In this document: piece by piece, positions 10,938 to 22,071 of the stretch
Position numbering within the stretch: the stretch's first letter is position 1
How the letters are laid out: every line of letters begins with the position of its first letter
NCBI GenBank assembly: GCA_023614405.1
Contig: CM042685.1
Span: forward strand, 190,064,257-190,128,256
Source of the DNA: Avena insularis
Taxonomy: Eukaryota; Streptophyta; Magnoliopsida; Poales; Poaceae
DNA length: 64,000 bases
Reading direction: 5' to 3'
Notes under the pieces: model-generated
The model's database searches: none
Seen by the model: the letters and a program-made list of their open reading frames with translations, nothing else
Told to the model about the DNA's origin: nothing
Program-made: the position numbers and the translations under genes

Positions 10938-12680
10938 GCAGGTATCACAACGGAACAAGGTAAGAAAAAGTTACTCTCTATATCATTGAAAGGAAGAGCT
11001 GCTGAAGAATGGACAAGCTATGGAATGGGAGGAAATTGTACCTCTCTTTTATTCTAAATTCTATCCTCCTAGTGATATTCATAAGGATCAAAATGAAATA
11101 TATAACTTTTGGCCTCTTGATGGAGAGAGTACAGCCCAAGCTTGGGGGAGATTGAAGTTACTAATTCTCAAATGTCCTATTCATGAGCTCCCTAATAATA
11201 TTATTATCAATAACTTTTATGCAAGGCTTTCTCTTCATGATAAAGATTTATTAAATGCTTCTTATGCTGGATCATTCACACGTATGAAAGAAGAAGCTAA
11301 ATGGGATCTTCTAGATCGTATTCAAGAAAATACTGAATCCTGGGAGAATGACAAAGGAAGAAAGTCAGGTATAAATTATGATTATGAATGCATTAAGTCA
11401 TTTATGAGAACTGATGACTTTCATTATATTATTACTGAGTATGGTCTTGATTCTCAAAGTATTGCCAATTATTTTAAGGCCTTTGCCTCTTATATTTAAA
11501 TTTCCAAAAAGAAGTGGAACAAATACCATGCACCTTACAAAGATATTGTAAATCATGTTCCTGGTAGAAACACTAAAGTTTGTACTGTTGATCATATTTT
11601 GCATGAACCTTATATTGAGAAAATAACTTTTCCTGCTAAGGTAAAGGAACATTCTATTATAGCTAATGTGGTTAGCAAAAGTACAAAGAAAACTGTTGAG
11701 CCTGATGAACAAATAAATATTGAACCTGTAGTAGCCATTGTGAAAGACCTTGTCACTAAAAATGTAGAAGATGGGCACATTATCTTTTGTGAAGATGCTT
11801 CTAATATTGTCTCTCATCCTAGTATAGCTAGGAAATCTAGTGTCCCTATGCTTTCTGTTAGAATTGGTGATCATTTCTATTATGGTTTATGTGATATTGG
11901 TGCTAGTTCTAGTGTTATTCCTTATGAGATTTACAAAGAAATTATGCATGAAATTGGTCCTTGTGAACTTGAGGATATTGATGTGGTTATTCACCTTGCT
12001 AATAGAGAGACAGTCTATCCAATTGGTATTGTAAGAGATGTGGAAGTTCTTTGTGGTAAGACTAAATATCCTGCTTATTTTCTAGTGCTTGGTTCAGCAG
12101 CTAGTAAAACTTGCCCTATCATTTTTTGGTAGACCTTTCTTAAACACTTGTGGAGCTATTATAGATTGTAAGAAGGAGAAAGTTTTAACTAAATTTGATG
12201 GAGAATCTTATGAGTTTAACTTTTCCAAATTTGCTAAAGATCCTTATGAAAATGATTTGCCTAATGAGGATTTTAGAGTTGAACAACTTGCTTCTGTTGA
12301 TCCAGTTTTGACCTTAAACCTCTTTTTGATGATTTTAAGTATGCTCATTCTGATGAAAAGAATGTTTCTTGTGACAGTTACGTTGTTAACTTTATTGAAA
12401 GTGCTATTGAAAGTTATTATGAGAGAGGGAAACATGGTTTTATGCATCTCAATAATATTAAGTTTCCCCATTTTATGTTGAAAGCTTTGAAGTTGCACTT
12501 GTTTTGTCTTCCTATGCTAGTAGCCTTTTGTTTCAATAATTTGTTTTCTCACAAAACTCCCTTGCATAGGAAGTGGGTTAGACTTAAATGTGTTGGATAT
12601 TTGCTTCTTTATGCTTTTTTTCACTTCAAATCTATATCTCCTATGAGAACATCATTAAAATTATTATGCCCATCTTAATG
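10938..12680 (+). pseudogene. Gypsy gag-protease pseudogene
   Basis: This is a gag polyprotein remnant in several frames. 10938-11020 reads as the end of the capsid N-half. A frameshift near 11020 leads into 11020-11499, a Retrotrans_gag-like stretch with FYSKFYPP and AQAWGRLK motifs and a stop near 11497. From 11599 to 12132 comes a retropepsin-type protease with the active-site sequence CDIGASSSVIP (Asp-X-Gly-Ala-Ser). A frameshift at about 12120 moves the frame to GRPFLNTCGAIIDC, a typical post-protease segment. A further shift near 12300 carries it to a stop at 12676. The N-terminal gag and start codon are missing. Multiple lesions make it non-functional. The protease is closest to gypsy aspartic proteases of cereal elements. 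Confidence 0.8.
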
Positions 12681-13735
12681 GCTTTAAAGAAAGAGCTTCT
12701 GGGAGACAACCCATTTTATTTTGATTTTGGTTTTTTGTTTCTTTGAGTCTTGGAAGTTATTACCTCTATAATAACCTCTCCTTATCCTTTTTGTTTGGAT
12801 TTTGTGTCAAGATTTGCCTCTTTTGAGAAGTAGGTGAGTTGTGGGAAGTTGCAGTCCTAGGACATATTTTTGTGCTTCACTATAAAAATTCATGAAAAAT
12901 TCCAGTACGTCGTATGTAGCTATAATTTTTTGTTCTTGTGCCCCATGTTGTTATTCAACTTTTGTTAGTTTTGCACTTTTTGTTTTGATCAACATAATAT
13001 TTTCAAAAAAACAATATTTACCTGCTAGTCTATTTTGACAGATTTCTGCCATTATTTGCACTTGCCTCTTTAATCGATTTCCTTTTAGATTCTTTTGGGG
13101 GTTTTGAAAGGAGTTGCTACAGTAGCTTATGTTTTGATGTTTTTCACTTGAAATGTGAACCCAAAGGTTTATTGTCTTTTCATACACTAATGTTGTTAAT
13201 GAAGATTGTGTGGAGCTTTGTATGAAAGAGATTTTCAAATATGAGGCAATGATGTAAGGAGATGAAGAATGGTCAAAGGCTCAAACATTATATTTCTGGA
13301 GATTCTTATAATGAAGATGTTGATATTATTTAAATGGTGACACTGGAGGAATTTATTAAATATCAAACCCAGGAACCTACAGGATCCGTTTTGAATAGGT
13401 AAAAGTGCTAAAAATAGAAGGTTCGCGAAAACGTTTCTCTTTATATTTTTGCAGTTTTTATTCCATATGGAAGGTAATAAGATGAAAAAAGGGAAGGAAA
13501 CGGAGCCTGGGTGGCCCACACCACCCAGTGGCATGGGCTCTGCCTTGCCGCGCCACCAGGGGTGTGATCACCCCGGAGTCCGTCTCCGTCCCGTTTTCGC
13601 CCAGTACCTTCCTTATGTTGTAAAACTTCGTAATATATAATAACCCGGACCCCTCGAGGTTCGTATATCATGTTCTCTTCGTGTTTTAGTTTTGATCTGT
13701 TGCTGTCAGGCAGATTCTCAGTTTTGGAGCCACAA
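12681..13735 (+). other. Non-coding 3' region of the gag-protease element
   Basis: AT-rich sequence after the protease frame, with a GC-rich island at about 13495-13650. The first 650 bp is recognisably similar to 22090-22700. No gene is seen. Confidence 0.5.
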
Positions 13736-14236
13736 TGTCTTCCTCTAGATCACCCAAGGAGGATTCCTCCGCGGATATCATCAACCCGTACATGTATGAG
13801 TTGAAGATTCATCCCAAGGAGTTGCTACTCAAGGAAGGGAAGGTATAGATAAAGGAGGTTCAGTGCCCTAAAGGATAAGTCAGTCTGGAGGATAGGATGG
13901 AAGCTTTAGGGCAATAAGTTTTTAGGTACAAGAAGATGGCGAAACGGGAAGTGGACGTTATCCATAAGATAAGTTCAGAAATCATCGCCGAGCACAAGAA
14001 GGAGACTGCCAAGCTTCGAGATGATATCCTCTCACTCCATCAGACCACCAACCAATTACAAGCATAACTCTATGACATGCAAAATCAAAACTATGAGTAT
14101 GAGGCTAGGTTTAAACACATAAGCTCTGCCGCTAGTTTCAGGATTGTGGAAACTGAGACATCTTTTGTGGATGGGGAGCCTTTACCTTGGAAGTCTGACA
14201 ATGACAAGGGAACACCACCACCACCAAAGGAGTAAT
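13736..14236 (+). pseudogene. Degenerate coiled-coil ORF in the gypsy 3' region
   Basis: A frame opening with ATG at 13736 (MSSSRSPKEDSS...) runs about 165 codons to 14236. It is interrupted by in-frame stops near 13846, 13876, 13917 and 14065. Between stops it is rich in Glu, Lys and heptad-like leucines (for example DRMEALGQ, AEHKKETAKLRDD), suggesting a former coiled coil. It follows the GC-rich island like a separate transcription unit inside the retroelement. Similar accessory frames occur in cereal non-autonomous gypsy elements to my knowledge, but the function is unknown. It is clearly non-functional here. Confidence 0.55.
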
Positions 14237-15968
14237 TCATCATCAGGTTTTCGTATCCCCTTGGTTTTTTCCAAGCTTGGGGGAGTGTCGCAGTATCACA
14301 TCATTAACTTTCTTCTTTTTACCTTTTTAGTAGAGTCATATCTTGAATAGAGAATTTATCATATAGGATGGTTTGGATTATGGAAGTATCTCTCCTCTAG
14401 TTGGTTATCTATGTATCCCTTGGTGTGAGTGCCTTTATGGAATATTAATGAGAAGCTTCATCTTTTACTTTTTGCGCATCTTATTTTAGTTTGTAATCTC
14501 TATTTTATGATTGATCTTGTTGATTAGTATTGGTATCACTTTGGGAGCATCAAGTAAGTCTAAATTGGTTTTGGCAAACCGAGCTCTGGTCACTAGCAAC
14601 ACTTTTTGAGGTTTGAAAGGAAAAGAGAAAAGCACTTATAGGTATTTTATATTATTTTCCTTCTTTCTTGGTTGGCTCATAAGCTTAGTATTCTTTAGTT
14701 AAGATCTTTTGTGTTTTTAAGTAAGATTGCATGTTTGTTTTTATCACTTGTATGTTTGCTTGTTTCCTTCAACTCTCTTGCTTGCTGCCCATCATTGCTA
14801 GCCAAAAACCTGTACTGAGAGCAAATGCTTCTCGTGCATCCAATCGTTTAAACTTAAACCTATGCCATTTGTATCCACCATATCTACCTATTAGTATTAT
14901 TGCTATTCCAAGTAAATTCTCGGGTTTCAACTATCTTTCAAATTAAAAGGTATTTTGTTATGTGAAAACTAGTTAGTAAAGCCCTCACAAACTTGATGGC
15001 ACACCTATTTTTCTGCCTTAATAAACTTGAACCATTGTCTCATCTATGTTGTATATGCTTGCACTTATAAGTTGAGAATTAGCAGAACCATGCTGTCACG
15101 GGGAACGCTTTCAACGCCTATAAATATCTACCACGCTGATATCATGATATTTTGTTTATGGATGTCGGTGGTGTGAAATAAAAGGGGAGTTTGTAAGTCC
15201 ATGGAGTTATGTATATGTGTTATATAAACGCCTGGGCCGCTAGCCTAAGCCATGTCTAATCATGGTGGAAACTTGCAGCATAACCATAGTGAGCAATCTG
15301 CGAAGCATCCTCAATAAAAACCTATGCAAATAGCAAATAAAAAGATCACTGAGATGCTCACTGTCTGTTGCCTTGTCATTTTGATATGGGATAGCTCCTG
15401 TATCATGGGGCAGGGAGTACCCCGTTGGCAGTTCTTTATGATACACATACACTTACAATGACAAGAACTTACCTATAACTAAAGTTGAGTAGCATGAGGA
15501 ACGGCCCTCATACTCAAGGGACATGGCATTGCCAACATATACTTTCTCAAGCATATACTCCATATTTGTCCACTTTAACCTTAATCACCTCAAGATGCTT
15601 ATGATATGGGCAATGAGATCTCAAAGCTATTAAGTACCATAATATTTTGGAAGCTCTTTATGAAACTTGAAATCCCTGCTTCCCTCTACAAAGGGCCTTT
15701 CTTTTACTTCTAAGTTGAGTCAGTAAACCTATTCCTTTCTATCTCCAGCAAGCATTTGAGTTGTTGTGTTTCAATCATTCATATGATGATTTATTCAATC
15801 ATGTTTATTATCTTCTTTGTTTTGCACAAAACTCTTATCTAAATGAATACTACTTTGAAAGCTATCAAAAGGACTCCTGTTATAAACTTTGTTACAAAGC
15901 TTTGTTTGAAAACTAAGTATGATTTGTCAAATGTTCTCTGACCAAGAACAAAGTTTGCCATTACCAAT
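14237..15968 (+). other. Non-coding 3' region, continued
   Basis: No gene is seen. 14700-15968 is similar to 23400-24800, including the shared words GGGGAACG and GGCCGCTAGCCTAAGCC. It ends with CCAAT, the left target-site copy of the solo LTR. Confidence 0.5.
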
Positions 15969-17528
15969 TGATACGTCGGAAACGTATCTATAATTTTTGA
16001 TGCTCCATGCTTGTTTAGTATCTACTTTGATTTGCTTTATATACACTTTGAGGTGCTTTTTACATGTTTTCTGGTACTAACCTATTAACAAGTTGCCACA
16101 GTGCCAGTTGCCTATTTTCTGCTGTTTTTGGTTCTAGAAAAGTTAGTAAAGAAATATTCTCGGAATTGGACAGGACAAACGTCAAAGTCAATAACTTTCC
16201 ATGGGGAACAAGAAGTCCAGAGGGGAGATGGAGAGGCGTGCCAGGGCAGCCACACCCCCTAGGCATGGGTGGGCCCTGCCCCGCACCTAGGTAGGGTGTG
16301 GGGCCCCTGTCCACCGCCTCGGCCTCCCCCTTCGCCTATAAGAAGCCCCCGATGCAGAAACCCTAAGTACCCGATCAATATCCCATGAAACCTTCTGTAG
16401 CCGCCGCCAACATCGTCCCTAGATCGGGGGGATCTGAAGTTCTTCCCGGCACCCTACTAGAGGGGAGATCATCCCGGAAGCCTTCTCTCCGGTATGATGC
16501 GTGAGTAGTTCCACCTTGGACTATGGGTCCATGTAGTAGCTAGATGGTTGTATCTCCTCCTTGTGCTTTCATGTATATATCTTGTGAGCTCCGTTCATGA
16601 TCAAGATCTAATCTATTTGTAATCATACATGTTGTGTTTGCGGGGATCCGATGGACATTGAGATTATTATGTTGGTTTGATTAATGGTTTTGTCTTTATG
16701 ATTCTATCATGTTTGTGTTGTTTGTGATCTTGCATGCTCTCCGTTGTTAGTAGCTATCTTGGCCAAGTAGTTGCTAGTGACTCCAAGTGGGGGTATTTAT
16801 GCTCGATAGTAGGTTCATGCCTCTAGTTTCCAAGGGAAGTGACAATAATCTCTTCGGTTGTAGATGTGCTATTGCTACTAGGGAGAAAACAACGGTCTAT
16901 TGTTCATGGAACATGTGGACTGTTTACCTTACACACTTTGCTTAAAGCAGTTGTCTGTTGCTTGCAACTAATACTGGAGGTGGTTCAGATGATAACCTGA
17001 AGGTCGACTTCTAGTCATAGATGCAGTTGGATGGCAGTCTATGTATCTTGTTGTATTACCCAATCGAATCTCATAGGATCTTTCTGACTAGTAATTGCAT
17101 TTTTATGCCTTGCTCAGTTCCTGTCAATTGCCCTGCTGTAATTTGTTTACCCTTCATGCCATGTTGTTTATCTAAGGAGAGCACCTCTAGTGAACTATGG
17201 ACTCTGGTCACATCTTTATCATTGTTACATCTTCCACTATTACTTATTTACTTGCTCCAAACCACCATTACCTTCCACACCATACGTTTAATCCTTTGTT
17301 ACAGCAAACCGGTGAGCTTGACAACTTCACTGATTCGTTAGGGCAAAGTCTTGAGTTTGTGTTGTGTAGGTCTCCGTGTTGCTTGCAACACCTGTGTGAT
17401 GTTTCCTTCCTCCTACTGGTTCGATAACCTCGGTTTCTTCTTGAGGAAAACTTCTTTGTTGTGCTGCTTCACACCTTGCTCTTGGGGTTCCCAATGAAGC
17501 GCTCCTACATCAACTCAGTGCTTCATCA
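15969..17528 (+). repeat. Solo gypsy LTR with perfect 5-bp target duplication
   Basis: This 1560-bp LTR starts TGATACGTCGG and ends GTGCTTCATCA. It is flanked by CCAAT at 15964-15968 and 17529-17533. No primer-binding site or internal domain is attached. A promoter-like CGCCTATAAGAAGCCC lies at about 16335. The perfect duplication shows it arose by intra-element LTR recombination after a normal insertion. From about 16508 onward it is nearly identical to 26245-27270; before that point it is only about 93% alike. Confidence 0.85.
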
Positions 17529-18066
17529 CCAATTATGATTTGTCCTTTTGCATCTTTATTATGACTCCCATACTCGTTGCAAGTTAAGTTTTATAATGGT
17601 GAGTTGCTTTCTATTATGAGTTGTGTATTGGTGAATGTGATGCTTCTTGTCAGTATTCTTTTTATCGACACTTCACTCCATAAACCTGTGGGCATGTTTA
17701 CTGGGCTCAGTTTTCACTTGGGGACAAGCGAGTTCTAAGCTTGGGGAGGTTGATACGTCCATTTTGCATCACAATTCTATATCAAAATTTACTGTTATTC
17801 ATTGATATATTTCTTATTAAGAGGTGATACTTATGTTATTTCATCTATTTTTGCATGTTGGATGAATTTTGGAGGATGAACTGCAGGAGTGAGGATTCTG
17901 ATGGAAAAGGCGGTGTCTAGATGCAATATTTGTGAAGATCAGAAAATTCCAAAAAATACACGGAAAATCCTATTTTTTCATAAGACGGAGGAAGCCAAAA
18001 GGGGAGGCAGAGATGGGCCACAGGGGCCCACACCCCCCTGCGCGGGCCATCCTGGGTCGCGCCACC
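17529..18066 (+). repeat. Gypsy internal tail plus truncated 3' LTR (first copy of a duplicated segment)
   Basis: 17529-17750 is internal sequence ending in a polypurine tract, and 17751 starts an LTR (TGATACGTCC). The whole stretch is almost identical to 27271-27805. The LTR breaks off after GCCACC at 18066 and unrelated hAT sequence follows, whereas the second copy continues to a full LTR end at 28980. Confidence 0.8.
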
Positions 18067-19690
18067 TAGCATTAGTGTGCGTGGCCTTGCAAATAAATTG
18101 GTTGGCCTTGAGAGCTTTGATAATATTATGTTCTTTCTTCTTTTTAGTGTAGACATAAGCACCTAGACATGCATATGGGGCGGTGGTTGTGACCATTGTT
18201 TTTAAAGTGTCTGAGGGCTTTGAAGCGCTGGGGGCGCCTTGACGCCTAGGCACTCGAAGCGCGAAGCGAGGCGACACTTTATGGTGATTACTAAAGCGCC
18301 TAGGCATTCTAGAGCAACAATAGCGATCTGAAATTACTGCAGTCTAGAGGTAGACATACCCTGGATTTGCTGGTTGTTGAGCCCATATAGCATCCATTCC
18401 ATCCATTTTTTGTCCCATTTCCTCCTTCCACAACAGAAATCTGCATAAATATGTACATGAATTGTTAAAACATGGTAAAAACTTGATTTAGTAGGCAACC
18501 ATTAACCATTCATGATCAGAATAAGTGCAAAACAAGATGAATTAGGTTCACAAATGACAAATCACAACACAAGATAAATAAGGTCTAGTGGTCCACAAGA
18601 CCACACCACACAACACAAGATAAATAAGGTTTACAACATAAAACAGGTTCACAACAAGATAAATCATAAGCAAGTTGGCCACTCTCAGCAATCATGCATA
18701 GCCATCATCAAACTCATCCACGGTTGCATTTGTATTATCTTCACCATCTTTTTCACTAATTGGATCATCATCATCGCTCACATCAACATCATCTTGAACA
18801 TCTGAATCATCACCCTCTCCATTGGGGACATCTGAATCATCAAACTCATGGTCCTGGTCACTTTCAAGTGGTGATGGAGCTTCTATTTTGTGTTGCCTTT
18901 CGTATGGGATATTCACAATTGAGGGGCCCCTTGGCATGTTTGTAGTTGCAGCTCTAGGAAAATAGCGACCTCGCATTGATGAAGATGCACCCATGGCCTC
19001 ATCAACAAGATCCCATGAAATGTCATTGGGGCAGCCTCGAGCACCTTTTGGTGGAGGTATTGTTTGGTCAACCCACTCATTGTCCCAATCAAAATCATCA
19101 ATGACTAGAGGGCCAAATCTTTTGTCACCAATCTTCTCCTTTCTATTTTGAAACCTATCCAAGTTCTTTCGGTCGTATGAAACAAAGACATTGTCATTCA
19201 ATATACAATGTTGTAACCGGTTCCTTTTGTTTGTATGGATCTACAAATAGAAAATAGAGTGAATAAACAACTTGCTGCAATTAACTTGCTATTGCTAAAA
19301 TAAAAACAAAGTTACGCACAAATTCAAATGTGCTCCAATTTCTCTCACAACCGGATGATGAAGCACAAATACTAACTATGCGCTTTGCAAACCTTTGTAG
19401 CTCAATTGCCCGACCACCATATGAGCCCCACCAATCAACTTAAATGGTAAAAACACACATGCATTAGGAGTTTGTATAGAAAATAACTTGCTGAAATTAA
19501 CTTGTAGCTTGTTGAAATTAACTTGAGGTTACTTACGGGTTTATTTTTGTCATGTTATCAATTGCCATCACATTTGAAAAGGGTCCTCGCTTAGCTTCAT
19601 ATTGAATAGCTGTTGCATCAATCTTATTGCGGATGTTGGCATCGGGTATCATTGTTGCAAGAACATCATTGAAACAACTTCTTAGCTCAC
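18067..19690 (-). mobile_element. hAT transposon fragment (3' half)
   Basis: It contains the C-terminal exons of a hAT transposase on the minus strand. It also holds a 3' region around 18205-18310 with repeated GCGCCT/CCTAGGC-type words, as in hAT subterminal regions. The 5' part is cut at 19690/19691 by a gypsy LTR, and the left join at 18066/18067 truncates another LTR. Terminal inverted repeats could not be assigned. Confidence 0.6.
18692..19690 (-). pseudogene. hAT transposase, C-terminal exons (truncated)
   Basis: Three exons are read on the minus strand: 19690-19537, 19438-19320 and 19240-18692. The first ends at a consensus GTAAGT donor. The second carries the hAT dimerisation signature, with DWWGSYGG then SSSGCERNWSTFEF. 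The third opens IHTNKRNRL, continues with the NDNVFVSYDRKNL segment and ends in an Asp/Glu/Ser-rich acidic tail of about 80 residues with a stop at 18692. These are hallmarks of plant hAT transposases. The DDE catalytic N-terminal part and zinc finger lie beyond the LTR insertion and are absent. Joining exon 1 to exon 2 at the apparent sites is out of frame, so it is also mutated. The product would be inactive. Confidence 0.8.
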
Positions 19691-21234
19691 TGATACGTTG
19701 GAAACGTATCTATAATTTTTGATGCTCCATGCTTGTTTTGTATCTACTTTGCTTTGCTTGTCTACACTTTGAGGTGCTTTTTACATGTTTTCTGGTACTA
19801 ACCTATTAACAAGTTGCAACAGTGTCAGATGCCTGTTTTCTGCTATTTTTTGGTTTCAGAAAAGTTAGTAAAGAAATATTCTCAGAATTGGACGGGACAA
19901 ACGTCAAAGTTAATTACTTTTCGTGGGGAACAAGAAGTCCAGAGGAGAGATGGAGGGGCCAGCCAGGGGGGCCAGACCCACCCCAGGCGCGGGGGAAGGT
20001 GGGCTCGCGCCTGTCTAGGGTTTCGTGGCCCTGGCCGCCTCCCGGTCTCGCCCTTCACCTATAAGAAGCCCCCGATGTAGAAACCCTAAGTACCCGATCA
20101 AATCTTCATGAAACCTTCTGTAGCCGCCGCCACCATCGTCCCTAGATAGGGGGATCTGAAGTTCTTCCCGGCACCACTGGGAGGAGATCATCTGAGGCTT
20201 TCTCTGGTATGATGCGTGAGTAGTTCCACCTTGGACTATGGGTCCATGTAGTAGCTAGATGGGTGTATCTCCTCCTTTGTGATTTCATGTATAGATCTTA
20301 TGAGCTACGTTCATGATCAAGATCTAATCTATTTGTAATCATGCATGTTGTGTTTGCGGGGATCCGATGGATATTGAGATTATTATGTTGGTTTGATTAA
20401 TGGTTTTGTCTTTATGATTCTATCATGTACTGTTGTTTGTGATCTTGCATGCTCTCCGTTGCTAGTGGTTATCTTGGCCAAGTAGTTGCTAGTGACTCCA
20501 AGAGGGGTATTTATGCTCGATAGTGGGTTCATGCCTCTAGTTTCCAAGGGAAGTGATGAAATCTCTTGGTTGTAGATGTGTTGTTGCTACTAGGGAGAAA
20601 ACAGCGGTCTCTTGTTCATGGAACATGTGGACTGTTTACCTTACACTTTGCTTAAGCAGTTGTCATTGCTTGCAACTTAATCTTTGGAGGGGATTCGAAC
20701 GATAACCTGAAGGTGGACTTCTGGTCATAGATGCAGCTGGATGGCGGTCTATGTATATTGTTGTATTTCCCAATCAACCTTATATGATCTTTCTGGCTAG
20801 TAATTGCATTGTTATGCCTTGCTCAGTTCCTGTCAATTGCCTCGCTGTAATTTGTTTATCCTTCATGCCATGTTGTTTATCTAAGGAGAGCACCTCTAGT
20901 GAACTATGGACCCCGGTCCAATCTTTACCATTGATACATCCTCCACTGTTACTTGTTTACTTGCTGCAAACCATTACCTTGAACACTATACGTTTAATCC
21001 TTTGTTACAGCAAACCGGTGAGCTTGACAACCTCACTGATTCGTTGGGGCAAAGTCTTGAGTTTGTGTTGTGTAGGTCTCCGCGTTGCTTGCAACACCTG
21101 TGTGACGTTTCCTTCCTCCCACCGGTTCGATAACCTCGGTTTCTTACTGAGGGAAAACTTGCTGCTGTGCTGCTTCACACCTTGCTCTTGGGGTTCCCAA
21201 CAAAGCGCTCCTACATCAACTCAGTGCTGCATCA
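19691..21234 (+). repeat. 5' LTR of the non-autonomous gypsy element, 1544 bp
   Basis: It starts TGATACGTTGG and ends GTGCTGCATCA. It differs clearly from the right LTR in the 19930-20060 part, so the two belong to different subfamilies or are old. A promoter-like ACCTATAAGAAGCCC lies near 20058. Confidence 0.8.
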
Positions 21235-21242
21235 AGATTTTC

Positions 21243-21260
21243 TGGCGCTGTTGCCGGGGA
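21243..21260 (+). other. Primer-binding site
   Basis: TGGCGCTGTTGCCGGGGA, eight bases past the 5' LTR end. This word follows many cereal gypsy LTRs of the TGATACGTC type. Confidence 0.7.
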
Positions 21261-21462
21261 GGCTAAGGACGTCTTCACAAGGGGAGTCCTCCACTTCCTT
21301 TCTCTTTACTTTGTTTTTTAGTTTGCTTTGTTTCTTTTGCTTGGTTTTGTTTGCCTCTTTCCAAAAAAAAACCAAAAAATTAGTCTAGTTTGGTTTGCTT
21401 GCTTTATTCAAAAACACAAAAAATTAGTTCCTACTCTAGTTGCAACCTCGTTCTAGCTCACC

Positions 21463-22071
21463 ATGTTGCTCCCCAAGTTCACCCTGAAGGACGTTTCTAT
21501 AGGTAGTGGCTCCATAATTGGGAAAGGTAATATTGAAGAATTCTTTAATTATGTTAGTAAGAATGAGGATATTGAGGATAAATCTATAGAAGAGCTTGCT
21601 CCTAATTATGAAATTGCTTCAGCTTCTTTAGTTCATATGTTGGAGGCTAGGTTTGTTAGCCTTAACCCCATGATGCAAATTTTGTTCTTAAAACTAAAAG
21701 AAGAAAAGAATGCTGAAAAGAGAGATTTTATTCTCAAAACTTTACTCAAAGAGTTCCATGATGTTGCTAGTGAAGCCAAAAAGGTCTTTGAGCGTTTCAA
21801 TATGCTAGGCTCATGTGTATCTATTGTGGGCACTTCAGATAAAACAAAGCCTAGAGATGAATTTAAGATACCTATACCCTTTAAGCTTGTTGGGATGCAT
21901 GAGGCCTTTGAAAAGAATTTTGATTCGATTGTTCCTGAAATCCTTTTGATGAAAGTAGTAAACCCAAGAGAGATGATAAAGGATCCTCCAAAACTCATTT
22001 GGATGAGATACCTCTCATAGTTGAAGAATTTGCAAATATTGATCTCAATTCTTCATTTGAAAATACTTGAT
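21463..22071 (+). pseudogene. 185-residue ORF of unknown function in a non-autonomous gypsy element
   Basis: The ATG at 21463 opens a frame of 185 codons ending at 22018. A one-base shift near 21940, in a short T run, would instead carry it to 22071 with a compositionally similar tail (DLNSSFENT). The protein is rich in Glu, Lys and Leu with helical, coiled-coil-like stretches (about residues 60-115). It has no zinc knuckle, protease or polymerase motif and no resemblance I recognise. It occupies the gag position of the element, 200 bp after the primer-binding site. It may be a capsid derivative diverged beyond recognition or a non-gag accessory protein. Whether the shift is a lesion, programmed, or a sequencing error cannot be told. 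Confidence 0.5.

Larger units (their letters stand above)
10938..17750 (+). mobile_element. 5'-truncated gypsy element with gag-protease but no RT, interrupted by a solo LTR
   Basis: The interior begins mid-gag at 10938 and continues through protease (to about 12670). It then holds a non-coding region with a degenerate coiled-coil ORF, the solo LTR 15969-17528 with its CCAAT duplication, and 17529-17750, ending at a polypurine tract (AAGCTTGGGGAGGT). The 3' LTR starts at 17751 and is itself cut at 18066. No RT, RNase H or integrase is seen anywhere in it, so it belongs to the non-autonomous gag-protease class common in Triticeae. Its 12700-13330 and 14700-15968 segments are similar to 22090-22700 and 23400-24800 of the other gypsy element, so the two share a 3' module. 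Confidence 0.65.

Noticed and set aside
9556..18066. The LTRs at 9556 and 17751 as the pair of one element
   Set aside because: They share only their terminal bases. The internal sequence of the two LTRs differs, and 9556 is preceded by its own internal tail and polypurine tract.
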